Shown here: piece after piece, positions 47,301 to 58,637 of the stretch
How the letters are laid out: each line of letters begins with the position of its first letter
Position numbering within the stretch: the stretch's first letter is position 1
Origin: Epiperipatus broadwayi
Taxonomy: Eukaryota; Onychophora; Udeonychophora; Euonychophora; Peripatidae
DNA: 64,000 nucleotides
Assembly: GCA_028023455.1 (NCBI GenBank)
Contig: JAQFVV010006719.1
Span: forward strand, 186,001-250,000
Direction of reading: 5' to 3'
Notes under the pieces: generated by a model
What the model saw: only the letters and a program-made list of their open reading frames with translations
Told to the model about the DNA's origin: nothing
Database searches by the model: none
Translations under genes and position numbers: made by a program

Positions 47301-47690
47301 GCTGATTACTCATGATGATAAATAACTTATATTTATTTATAATGCTGGTGAACTTATAATTCATTATACTTATACTTAGTGTAGTTAGCTGCTGATTTCT
47401 TAGAGTGATCTCTCATGCTCATTATTTTATATTTTAAGTTAAATATTGATAGTTAATTTTATATTTATTTTGAACTGGGGTTGATGATGATTTGCCATCA
47501 CCCTAGGCTCAACCCCAAAAATTGTGGTAGCACTTCAAATGTCATCCAATTTGTGGAACCTCTATTTACATATTGTTACAAATAAATACTCAATTATGGG
47601 ACATTGTAACCATGGGTTCTCATGTATTAAACTCCCAGTTTTCTCTTAGCATTATACTATATATATATATATATATATACTGACTTAGGT
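44311..47690. other. No identified gene; possible relics
   Basis: The minus-strand frame 44,709-44,972 (87 codons) includes LITEHNFAMQHEHH and YYSESILRQQ, which faintly recalls the EH...H...ES pattern of GIY-YIG tails but is not convincing. A plus-strand frame near 46,070-46,245 is open for about 58 codons without ATG or known domain. The rest is AT-rich, with an (AT)n tract near 47,660. Confidence 0.35.
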
Positions 47691-47699
47691 GCAAGAGAT

Positions 47700-47895
47700 T
47701 ATGGTCTGGGACAACTGATGAATTCTGGTTCAGCATAAAATGTGCATTTTGGGGATCATATATCTTTTTCACATGGCTTTGATTATATGTTTGTGATTAC
47801 ATCCCTTCACCAGTTGTTAAAGTGGATAAAAAACATTCCCTACCTTGCATGGGTGGTGTAATGAAAATTACACTACAGAAATAATATTCATTATT
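47700..47895 (+). mobile_element. HH-C repeat linked to the TGTAGTGTAAT end
   Basis: A broken hammerhead (CTGATGA, ATTCTGGTTCAGCAT, AAAA at about 47,719-47,745) is followed by CACATGGC, then CCTACCTTGCATGGGTGGTG and AATGAAAATTACACTACAG. This copy shows that the ribozyme-bearing part and the TGTAGTGTAAT fold-back part belong to one family. Confidence 0.6.
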
Positions 47896-47899
47896 GGAA

Positions 47900-48905
47900 G
47901 ATCTACTTTGCTCTTTTATGTTTTGTTCATAGTAAAATTAAGTAATTTCAGAAAACTGGAAACTAACTTTCATCTCAAAGATTTTGTCAGTCACTTCAGA
48001 AATTTTTGTCTTTTGTAAGTACAACTGAACATGATTTTGCAAATGCTTTTTTCCCAACATTTTGTTTTTAATGTTTGCCTGTTATCTGATTAATTACATC
48101 AACATTTCATTTCCATCTTGACATCAAATTGGGGAATCCATCTTGTATGTCATATGCTTTAGATGCATTATTGGAGGCAATCATAGTTATTATTTTTTTC
48201 CTCTTGTAATTGATGTTGATATCAGTCTTGCAGGGTGGCCATCAATTATTTCAGACAGGCAATTCTCCATTGATTACCACATCAATTATGAAATAAGGTA
48301 CGCTTGGCTGCTTGATGGCATTGTCTCTAGCGAAGAACACCTACAAATGCTGTTTACACAGCCTGACTTATGGCTAAGAAAATAATTTTGCACAGAAATA
48401 TTAAGGCCTGTTTTGTGCTTCACGACACTTTATGCAAATTCACACGATTCACAGTTGGCTACCATATTGTCTGATGGTGGCTGGATTTCAAGTGGCCACA
48501 ACTTTTGAAATCTCCATAGCAGAGTAATTTCATTTCTACTTAAATCACGCAGTCAGACTAAGTATTGTCCTTGCCAAGGTAACTTAACAAGACAAATCTT
48601 CCAAATTCATGCAGAAAGTCTCATTACCATATGAAATACCATGATACTAATAAAATGGCCACCAAAAGAATGAAATTTTGCACAGTTGCCAATGACAGAA
48701 GCCAAGGTTGTGGTGTTTGCTAAATGTGTGTGTATGTGTATGTATATAAAAAATACGTTTAACCAATAATAAAAATAAATGTAAAACTAACGCATCACTA
48801 ATTGTGTATTGTAAATAATTAAATGATATATTAGCGCTAAACTATAAAGTAATTTATCAAGAAGAATTAGATAATGTAAACAAAGCCATTGCTTAGAATA
48901 GACAA
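47900..48905. other. No identified gene
   Basis: Composition around 48,120-48,700 is more balanced than the surroundings. An 80-codon open frame at 48,143-48,385 shows no domain I recognise. A host exon or old repeat cannot be excluded. Confidence 0.35.
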
Positions 48906-49455
48906 TGTTAAAGACGTGACATTATCTAATCAGGGATCCTATAAGAACTAAAGAGATGACCACCACCTGGACAGTGGATGGCCAATGAAGAGAGGCCACT
49001 CCAAAATCAAGGTGTGACAAGTAATGGATCTAATATTGAACTGAGAGAGGACACTTGCTAAGTGAAGTGCTTGAAAGGTAGATGTGCCATTTCCTCGGGT
49101 GCTCCAGTCAGCTCCTTTGCTTCACCTAGCCTTGCAGAGAGGTTTACCTCCGGACGTGCCAAAGTAAACCTAGGGAACTATAACAGGTCGTACCGATCTC
49201 TTTATTATTTTACTCTGCCTTCAGGACCCTTGTTTATATATAATAATATTACCGTGTATATATTATTCATACTTTGTATATATTAATAGTGATTAACTCA
49301 TATATAATCCTTTAAATAAATCTTCATTATTTAAACCTACTTGCCGGGATGCCTCATTAATTATTTTATATTGTGTTATTGATAGTTGCAATCCAGCGAG
49401 CAATAGAGTGCCGCTGGACACTGAAGTGTTTTTTCGATGTTACCACATACTACCA
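48906..49455 (+). mobile_element. LTR-like block, possible solo LTR
   Basis: The block starts TGTTAAAGACGTGACATTA and ends near TACTACCACA, giving TG...CA ends. It has a TATA box (TTTATATATAATA, from about 49,233) and AATAAA about 80 bp later (49,315-49,320), then a U5-like GC-richer tail (GCGAGCAATAGAGTGCCGC). That order is what an LTR shows. No second copy, primer-binding site or pol region was found here, so a host promoter region is an alternative. Confidence 0.35.
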
Positions 49456-49539
49456 CAGTTAAAGTGATGTGAGTCTGGACAAGATATGAATTTGTACAGT
49501 TGCAAACAAATCTGCCAGTTCCACTGTAAGTCCATCCCC

Positions 49540-49843
49540 TGCCAATGAAGGTGGTCCATTTGCAACAGCAGTTGGTTTCAAGGCATCAGAATACGATTGT
49601 TAACAGCCCCGTGGCTCATCTATTTCTGGAGCCACGAGCACATGAGACTGAAAGAAGTTTGGTTCAGAACTGGGTATTATCCAGAATACAGTAGTTCAGT
49701 GGACCACTGATCTGAGAAAACTCTGCTATGATAGTCTACCCTCTAGACCCTGCTGTCAAATTGATGGCACCAGTTTGGTAGTGGAGGTAGATGAGACTAT
49801 GTTTAGTCGAAGAAAGAAGCACCAGGGCAGGATACTTCCTTAG
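49540..49843 (+). pseudogene. Merlin / ISXO2-like DDE transposase fragment
   Basis: From 49,667 the frame reads ELGIIQNTVVQWTTDLRKLC, then QIDGTSLVVEVDETMFSRRK and KHQGRILP before a stop at 49,841-49,843. The order, helix-turn-helix-like NTVVQW, LR-xCYD, then VEVDET-F-RRKKH-GR, is the N-terminal part of the ISXO2/Merlin transposase domain, with the first catalytic Asp in VDET. Upstream, in another frame, SPVAHLFLEPRAHETERSL fits the preceding region, so there is a frameshift near 49,660. The second Asp and the final Glu/Asp part are missing because the similarity ends at the stop. The copy is dead. Confidence 0.75.
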
Positions 49844-49863
49844 CAGTGAGTGCTTGTGTTTTT

Positions 49864-50220
49864 GTTGTGTTTTTATGTTGTCCACAGTATAAAAACCAAA
49901 AAAAAAAAATAAAAGTTGTCTGAATATTTAAAAGTTGTTTTTAAAAAACGCAAAATAAAAATTGCGTAATACAAATAAAGCCAAAACAAAAATCGCTGCA
50001 TAAAAACAAAAAACAATACAAGTTTTTTATTATAACTAAAAAGTTATTGTGATTTTATGTTGTCCACAGTAAAAAAAAAAAAAAAGGTAATACAAAGTCA
50101 AAAAAAAAAGTTAAAAGTTCTTTTGAATACTTAAAAGTTGTTTTTAAAAATTGCAAAATAGAAATCCCATAAAACAAATAAAGCCAAACAAAAAATTGCT
50201 GCATTTTAAAAATCGCGGCC
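49864..50220. repeat. Tandem duplication, about 185-bp unit, two copies
   Basis: TTTTATGTTGTCCACAGTA begins both copies (about 49,872 and 50,053), followed by A-rich tracts, TTAAAAGTTGTTTTTAAAAA, ACAAATAAAGCCAAA and AATCGC. It lies directly after the Merlin fragment. Confidence 0.7.
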
Positions 50221-50682
50221 TGGTAATGTTGCATTGTATTGTTTTTGACTGGCAATAATGCCATCAAGAGGCCGAGCCCGGCTACATAATTAGTACCGGA
50301 AATAAAATTAAAATAGTACTTCTGTCAATTTGTAATGAACTTGTCATATATGTCACCATGAACATAATTTTTTATGATGTATTGAAATATTTTTTGCATT
50401 CAAATTTTTTGATTAAAATTAGTAAATTACAATAACAATTTGAACACATTTAATAAATTGTTGAGTATTAACATAGTGTCCATATATGCAATCTCAACAA
50501 AAATATATTTTATTACATATATTTTATATTCCACAACTACATATACATGCTCTTTTATTCTTGTTATATATATGTGTCCTTTTTTCCTTTCTAATATAAC
50601 ATGCAACACGCTAGATATATAACATTTGCATTTCATCACAAAGTTTCCTATATGTACTTTATAAACCACTGATCAGAAAAAT

Positions 50683-50850
50683 AATTAACTAATGAGTAAT
50701 ATTTCTGTAGTGTAATTTTCACTGCATCACTCTCATGCAAGTCAGGATCCTACTTTGCATGAAAGTGATGCAGTGAAAATTACACTACAGAACTATTCAA
50801 TGGATAATGTCTAGTCTAATGAATGAGTAATAAAAATTATTAATATGATA
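50683..50850. mobile_element. HH-C-related fold-back element
   Basis: Arms of about 42 bp (CTGTAGTGTAATTTTCACTG, CATCACT, CATGCAA and their inverse) surround a short centre GTCAGGATCCTACT. Outside, GTCTAATGAATGAGTAATAA with AAATTATTAAT matches the end of the 41,571-41,796 element. No ribozyme core remains. Confidence 0.7.
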
Positions 50851-51194
50851 ATTAATCTACTTTTTTACATTCATATTTAATTTAAATAATACTGTCTAAA
50901 TTTTTTGTTAGCTTTTAATTCAATTTTTAATAGACTGCAAAAGTTTTAATGGTTGTTCCTCTGCGCTAGCATTTATTTTTAAAACAATTTCTTAAATATA
51001 TATATTTGCATCTTCAACTTTAGCTTGGGTTATTTCTTTCATGTTTAAGCAAGCATTCCCATTAATTGATCAAGTAAAATAATCTGTTTGAACAAAAATT
51101 TCCAGAACGGATCCAGTAAAATAATTTATTCATGGGAAGCAAATACTGCAACAAAATCATTTCAATATCTATCTTGAACTCTTTAATTAAAAGA

Positions 51195-52217
51195 ATGAAA
51201 AGGCATTTGATTCTATAGGCATTTCTAGAGTGATTAGAGCATTTGATTATCAAGATATAGATCCAGGATATTGTCATATTCTGAAATTTTTTTAACATAA
51301 TGCAATAGTAGTCATTAGATTACATAGCATTATGAGAAAGATTATCATCAAGGCAGATGCACAATAGGATAATTCCATACTTCCAAAACCTTTTACAATA
51401 GTTTGGCAAGAAATATATTTTGTGGATTAAAATGGTAAAATTAAATAGAGATTACTTTTTAAAGATGATGTAATTGTTTTTGCAAATAATGATTAAAGTT
51501 TCAGAAAAATTAAAAAAACAAACAAACAACTAAAGGAATATTCAGTGAATTTTCTCAAAAAAAGAAAATAAAGATTGAAAATCATGAATTAGAAAAAAGA
51601 AACAATAAATAAAATTAATCATACAATTAAACTTGAATGGAATACTTTTGATAGAAAGAACTTAATACTAAAGGAAATATGTCTGTATACTTAAAATACA
51701 TTTTTTAATAGCCATGCTTTGTCAATTCTTACATATAAATCTGAGATGTAGACACTTAAAAGAAAAGCAATACAGAGACTGCAGACCAGTAAATGGTGAA
51801 TGTTACGAGTAACAAGAAAGGATTAAAAATAAAATACATTGTTGAGAGAACAAATTGGTATACTGACATCAGTGCAAGAGTTAAGAGACTGAAATAGGGT
51901 TGGTCTGGATATATTTGTGGAAAAGATGACTAGATAGTCAGTTGAAGTTTCAAAATGGATCAAGAGATTTCCTAAAAAAAGACCATATGTGAGATGAATA
52001 GTTGAGATAAAAAAAGTTTGGTAATGTTCGGTGAGAAAAAAACCTACAGATTGGAGAAGAATGGTTTAAAATGGATTTCAAGGGAATTTGAATGACCTAA
52101 GAAGACGGATGGTTGAAATAAGAGTGTTTTCTGATGTGTTGTTGAGAAGAGAAGCTAGAGATTGGAGAAACAGAATTTAACTTGGAGAAACCTTCATCCT
52201 GCAGTGAAATGATGATG
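51195..52217 (+). pseudogene. RTE LINE, 5'-truncated and decayed
   Basis: Similarity to the complete RTE starts inside the reverse transcriptase at the equivalent of YEKAFDSI (about 51,198). It continues through the region before FADD, the ETWTLNRR-like and GVTRRD-like segments, and the RPHVRW-like motif to GETFILQ and a TGATGATGAAAG tail. It has many stops, frameshifts and deletions. Its last 55 bp are the start of the tandem array that follows. Confidence 0.85.
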
Positions 52218-53275
52218 AAAGATAATGCAGCCATTAAACTGTTCAATAAAGGTAAAGGCCTCTCCAGAAATTTCTCTACAGAAAAATAAACTGGTGTCAT
52301 ACTGTCATGCCAGATAGTTTCGCCATCTAATTAAAAGTAGCTTTACTCTACAATGTTATCCACATGTCTGTGTACACTATTAACGTATTGTAAATAGTCC
52401 CTATATGATACCCATATATACATATACTGTGTTATAGAGATTAAATATTTTGAATTGAAATAACTGACCATATTCATGTACATTAAGTAGAAATAGCCTA
52501 TAAAGAAAGGTCAATAATAGTTTAAATTTTGATTGGAGAAACATAATTTAACTTGGAGAAACCTTCATCCTGCAGTGAAATGATGATAAAAGATAATCCA
52601 GCCATTAAACTGTTCATTAAAGGTAAGGGCCTCTCCAGAAATTTCTCTACAGAAAAATAAGCTGGTGTCATACTGTCATGCCAGATAGTTTCGCCATCTG
52701 ATTAAAAGTAGCTTTACTCTACAATGTTATCCACATATCTGTTTTTACACTATTAATGTATTGTAAATAGTTCCTATATGATACCCATATATACATATAC
52801 TGTGTTATAGAGATTAAATATTTTAAATTGAAATAACTGACCATATTCATGTACATTAAGTAAAAATAGTCTATAAAGTAAGGTCAATAATAGTTTAAAT
52901 TTTGATTGGAGAAACATTTAACTTGGAGAAACCTTCATCCTGCAGTGAAATGATGATGAAAGATAATTCAGCCATTAAACTGTTCATTAAAGGTAAGGGC
53001 CTCTCCAGAAATTTCTCTACAGAAAAATAAGCTGGTGTCATACTGTCATGCCAGATAGTTTCGCCATCTGATTAAAAGTAGCTTTACTCTACAATGTTAT
53101 CCACATGTCTGTGTTTACACTATTAATGTATTGTAAATAGTTCCTATATGATACCCATATATACATATACTGTGTTATAGAGATTAAATATTTTAAATTG
53201 AAATAACTGACCATATTCATGTACATTAAGTAGAAATAGCCTATAAAGTAAGGTCAATAATAGTTTAAATTTAAA
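52161..53275. repeat. Tandem array, about 372-bp unit, three copies, founded on an RTE tail
   Basis: Units start ATTGGAGAAACA at 52,161, 52,532 and 52,915. Each begins with the RTE 3' end (AACTTGGAGAAACCTTCATC, TGCAGTGAAATGATGATG) and then carries the same about 315 bp of non-LINE sequence, ending GTCAATAATAGTTTAAATTT. The first copy is continuous with the decayed RTE upstream, so the array probably grew by duplication of the LINE-flank junction. Copies differ by only a few percent, much less than the LINE differs from the intact one. Confidence 0.9.
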
Positions 53276-56240
53276 GATTTAAATGACAAATTAACAGCTA
53301 ATTATTTATTGGAGAGAACTATTTGTAACTTAAATGTAGCCTTATTTTCCAGATCAATATACTCTTCTCAACTGGTTTCTTAATCAAAATGCAAAAATGA
53401 ATTGGTACAATATCAATGATATTTTTATTTTTACAAAGGTGCAGATAAACTTCATCTTTTTAAAACTATTCACTTATTTTATTATTGGAAGATTATATTT
53501 TATTTTAGAATTTTATAATCAGAAAATGTGTTGAAACCTGGTTACTTAAAATATATCCTAGTAGCAATTGGCATAGATTTGATCAGTTGTACTGACAGTG
53601 GCTGACATAACAAAGAATTAAATTCGGCAGTTGTGTCAGAAAAGGACTTTTTTTTTTTTTTCACATTTTGTTTCATTATTTGAAATTTACATTATAAAAA
53701 GAAAATCGGTATACATTATTGTTACCAGGAAAAAATGCCAATCACAACAAGTAATAGCAATATTAACTGCAGCAGTTTACCTAATGTTAATGTGAGCTCT
53801 AAAGATAAAGATTCCCACAATCAAGAAATTATTCACACCCTAAGAACTATATGGATTGCAGGCTTTGACAATAAGAAACACAATGTACTCAAAAGAAATA
53901 ACAAGGAATGGTTTTTATACTCTCTCAAATTTTTACTAAGGAACATCATGACCAAAACATGGCAATCAATGATCTGTGTCACTTGTGCTTTCTCATAGCT
54001 TAAATCTTTATTCCCATTAACACTCCGCATCAGATTTCACTTCTGAAAATAGATTTATGGACTCCTCTTCAGTTTGGTCATCATGATTATGTTAGCATAT
54101 GTCACTCTTCAAATTTCGATTCCGCAATGTTGAACTTAGGCCGTAGATTCATCAAACTTTTGCCGATGTAACATAAGTTTATTTTATTGTAAATATATTA
54201 ATATTTGTATATATATATAGTTTGTTATTTAAAAAAAAAAAGTAGATCACCTGTGAAGAATATATTGTAAAATTCTAAAATACAGAAGTATGATTGAGAA
54301 AAGATGAAAGATTATAAAAAGTGCAACGTATTAGAGCCTAAACAAAAATAATCAAAATAAAAGTCTCACGGATAGATTTATAATTTAATAAATGCAAATA
54401 TTATGTCTGGAGTCATGTGGATTATATTAATTTCAAACAAAAAATAAAATTAATTAATAATTATTGTGACATTTATTTAAATGTGTAATTATGAAAAATA
54501 AGGTGAATTTGTGTAATCTAGATGTGCATATTTCATTTATGCATATTTAAGATGCTTTTCTTCTTGGATTTTTTTTTTTTTTTTGTTAGAAAAAAAGATT
54601 AATTTAAATGATTTTTTTTTTTTTTTTATTTTATATAAAAAATATTGCCTGGAGCACAAAAAATTTGTATCTTAACTTTTGCAGCTTCTTTAATATATCA
54701 ACAGTTTAAACGCTGCTCTCCTTAACTAATGACAAAAAATAAAATGTGTAAAATGAGATCAATTTTACAAAAAGTCAATGCCTGCTTCTAAACAATATAT
54801 TTAATAAAGATAGTTAAATGTCTTTCGATGAAGTGAAATATATACACATCTCGCATAAAGTATTACTTTGTAAAAGTTTATTTAGGACCTTAATTCATTC
54901 AAAACAAAATAAGGTTCTCTAAAAATTGTTAAATAAAAGACAAAACTTTGCTTTAAGCAAAAATACATTCCATATCCCTTTCTCTTTCTACAGGTTACAT
55001 TTTCAAACTACCATATGCCATTAATTTTCCCCTTATATTCCTTACATCGCAACGCCTAAATAATACGTCAGGACATTTTTAAATATATAAAAGACAATAA
55101 TGCTATGTCTTAGAACCAGCCCGTATTCTTAAATTAAAATTGTGATATGTTTCTGAAATAAAAAATTATTCTACTCATAATACAAATAGACGTCCATTAA
55201 TTAAAAAAAAAAAAAACTTATCTATTAAGACAAAATTAACAAAGAATTGTTAAAATCTATTAATTCAAACTCATTAATTCAAAAAACGTCAATTATCCAC
55301 ACATTTTAAATTATTTCTACGATCTTTTTGTTTTAGTTATAACGTGAACATAATCATATTCTGTATTTTAAAGTGTTAAATAGTTATTAATAAAATAAAA
55401 TTATGCAATTTATATAATATATACTTGTAAATATTAAAATTAATGTTGAAATAAACTTTCGTCAGAGTTTGGTTTTATTGTTGAAATTTGAAAAATTAAC
55501 AAATCCAAAAAAGATCTGGAACTTATGGGTTTTGAATTAAAGGTTGTTCACGTGTATATTCAAAAGAAAGAAGAACTAGTTATAATACAGACAACTAAAT
55601 ACACTGTTTGTATTGCATTACCTGGTGCAATGCTAAATGTCAAACTCTGGGATTCAAGATCCTTGGAGTATGCCCAATTCCACCCAGAAGAAAAAAATAA
55701 TCAAGTGAAATAAACTCTTCAGATACATGATACAGTATACAAATATGTCTAATGTTTGAAGCAATACGATACTTATATGGTTGACAAGATAGTTAGAATC
55801 TTGAGTAATCACCTTAAATGTCCCATAAAATAATAAAAAACACTGAACAATGTTTTAATATGGGTGAGCCTACAATTATAAAGTATTCATTTATAGTACT
55901 TGAGGGTATCATCCAACAAAATATCATATTTTCTTGATGACTGAGAGAACCATGGTTTTGGGACATGGGCATGCATTATCCTATTAGAAAATGGCTGCAA
56001 TGTTACTTCTCAAAAGAAATCAAATCTAGCTGTAAATTTCATCTGAATACTATTGAAATTTGTCATTATTCTAATAATGTATATAAAAATGATATAAAAG
56101 TGTTGTGAGCTGTTATACATAAAATTGAATGTCTTTTGGGTCTATATTGTTATTAAATATAAGCTTAGCTGTGCAGCTATATATTGGTATGCAATAACTT
56201 AACATGACTAGTTAAAGTTTAATAATTATCTTACTCTTCA
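53276..56240. other. No identified gene
   Basis: Open plus-strand frames at 53,735-53,998 (87 codons) and 55,525-55,713 (62 codons) have less biased amino acid content than the T-rich chance frames, but no domain is recognisable and no splice context is clear. The rest is AT-rich with homopolymers. Confidence 0.4.
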
Positions 56241-56252
56241 CCAAATACTTCC

Positions 56253-56524
56253 ATGAGGTTGTGATATGTTGGACTATTTCCATCATATATGAGTGAATGT
56301 TGAATGTACAGAAAATTTTAAACTTTATTTAAACTTTTCAAATACAAACAACTTGTTAGTAATAACACACAATTAACCTGTGTAAGTGTGTGTTATTACT
56401 GACAAGTTGTTTGTATTTGAAAAATTTAAATAAAGTTTTCTGTACATTCAACATTCACTCATAGATGATGGAAATAGTCCAACATATCACATCTAATAAT
56501 ATACCATCATCACAAACTTTCAGG
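56253..56524. mobile_element. Fold-back element, about 105-bp arms, 11-bp TSD
   Basis: Arms 56,261 to about 56,370 and about 56,385-56,490 are near-perfect inverted copies (GTGATATGTTGGACTATTTC to TGTGTGTTATTACT). An unpaired extension of about 34 bases follows the right arm. The element is flanked by CAAATACTTCC at 56,242-56,252 and 56,525-56,535. The flanks also share ATGA after one extra base on the right. No hammerhead core was found. The layout mirrors the HH-D element. Confidence 0.75.
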
Positions 56525-56540
56525 CAAATACTTCCTATGA

Positions 56541-57884
56541 AGATTTCTATTTAATTATTATTTTTATAAAATTATGTAATGACTATCAGATTATTTATTA
56601 TTTAATACCTTAACTTATAGTCTTACCACTGGGTATTGATAAAATTCAAACTTCACTCTAATACCCAGAATTCTCTCTGCTTAAAAAATCACACAATGCA
56701 CAGACACAAAATATATGGAAAAATAAAAGCATCTTATATTAGATTGTTCAAAAAAAAAAAGTGAAAATTTGAATATATAAATTAACAATATGACATTTGA
56801 CTAAAATACAGATACAACTATACACATATACAATATATATGTATATAAACTTCACATGATCACCTTCTTTGAATTAAAAATTTCATTCTCTGTAATCAAG
56901 TATGAACTTATTAGACAATAGATAAAAGTGGATTTCCACCGTTATTGTTAAAAGGAAGTTGCCATGATAACAGATTGAGACTTAATTGTTATTGATATTG
57001 TTTACATGTTGACTGATTTCATATACAGTGTAATAATATATAAAAAAGAAATTTACATGGGGATATGGAAATAATAAGCAATTGATATTTTTATTTTTAA
57101 GTAGATGCAATAAGAAAAGAAGCTGATCATCATCAGAAACAAATATAAATAATAAAACCATCATCAGTCACCATCTTAGAATTGGATTTTTTTTAAAAGG
57201 ACATTATAAAATCTTAAACTAAACATCATTAAGACAATACTGATCATAAAGCATGATATTATAAAAGAAAAGCATCATTATTCTTACTGCATGTATCCAT
57301 CTAACTACTAATCATACTAAACTATAACCGCAATTAAATATATTTAAAAGTAGAACAGAGCTGACCAAATGCCATCTAGTGGTGAAATGACTAAACAAAT
57401 CCACAATTCTATGATTAGCAAGCTAAAAAATGGGGCAGACTGAGTGGACCATGTATTCTTTCTGCCTTTCAATGTAAATAAAACTAAATTTACCAAATGT
57501 GTTGAAATTTCAGAGTGAAATTAATATTGTTGCTTGATTTAAGTTTGACACAATCAATAATGAAATCATATTAGGATTGAAGATCCAGAAAGGGGGTCTT
57601 CCTTTGAGCCAAGTCTCAAACAACAATCCTTTATCTTGAATTATTGTCAAATTTGATCTTCTTAATAGCTTTTCATATATTGCTTGCACGGCAACTTCTC
57701 TTCTGATATCTTGTGGAATAATAGATAGAAAAACAGAAAATCACTACAATGGAGTGAATTTTGAGTGTACCAATATTTCTCTAATAATTTTTAAATGAGT
57801 GTCCAGAAGTTTAATGTACATTTTTTTCTGCAAACAGAGGCACAGTAACCATCTGTAGAAATTACTTGCATCACTATTCTGAAT
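56541..57884. other. AT-rich sequence, no gene seen
   Basis: No feature is supported. Confidence 0.5.
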
Positions 57885-58262
57885 AATACTACCCAGCGAA
57901 ATATAGAAAGATGTTAGGAGTAACAAGAAGATATCGAAAATGAAGTATATGGATGAGAAAAAAAAGTAGAATATCATTGACATCATTAGAAAATTTGAAA
58001 TTGAAATGAAACTGGCTGGACATATCACTTCAATAGATGATAATAGATGGGCAGTTGAAATCTTAAACAGGAACCTAAAAAATTATAAAAAACATAAAAA
58101 GAGACCACATATTAGATGGATGGATAAAATAAAGTTTGCATGTGTGGATGAAACAAGAGAGTTTGCTGGTACAATGTGGAGAATGACTAGAGACAGACAA
58201 ATGGGATAAAGCTTGAAGAGACCTTCTTCCTGAAATCAATTGGCAATGGTTGAAAATGATGA
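57885..58262 (+). pseudogene. RTE LINE, 3' end fragment
   Basis: Matches the C-terminal about 100 codons of the complete RTE: LGVTRRYRK-like, KLAGHITSIDDNRWAVEILN, KRPHIRWMDKIK, and a damaged end before a GATGAAG tail. An insertion of about 12 codons relative to the intact protein lies after the RWMD motif. It is 5' truncated, with stops. Confidence 0.8.
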
Positions 58263-58637
58263 AGCTTTGCTTAAACTCTATTTTATCTTCTGTTCAATTA
58301 GATATGATTTCATAGCTGGTTGTGCCACATTTACATATGTTAATGAATATTAATTCCATCATGAAATTTCAATAAGTTTGATAAATTTAACTCTATTCAC
58401 AATGAAATTCTTAAAGAATAGAAGATATTTTCAATCTGCTCTATTATTTAGTTTGGTGAGTGAGATGTTGTGGAGTGGGATTTAGTCAATTTTCTCTATT
58501 TTCATAAACTATATTAAACATAGGTCAAATGCTATAAAAACATGCAGAGATCATTAAATGCTGTAATGATTTCATGCTGATCATTATCATTGCTCTGAGG
58601 CATTTCATGACATTAACATACTAATCATACATAAACT
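58263..58637. other. AT-rich sequence, no gene seen
   Basis: Lies between two RTE fragments. No feature is supported. Confidence 0.5.
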
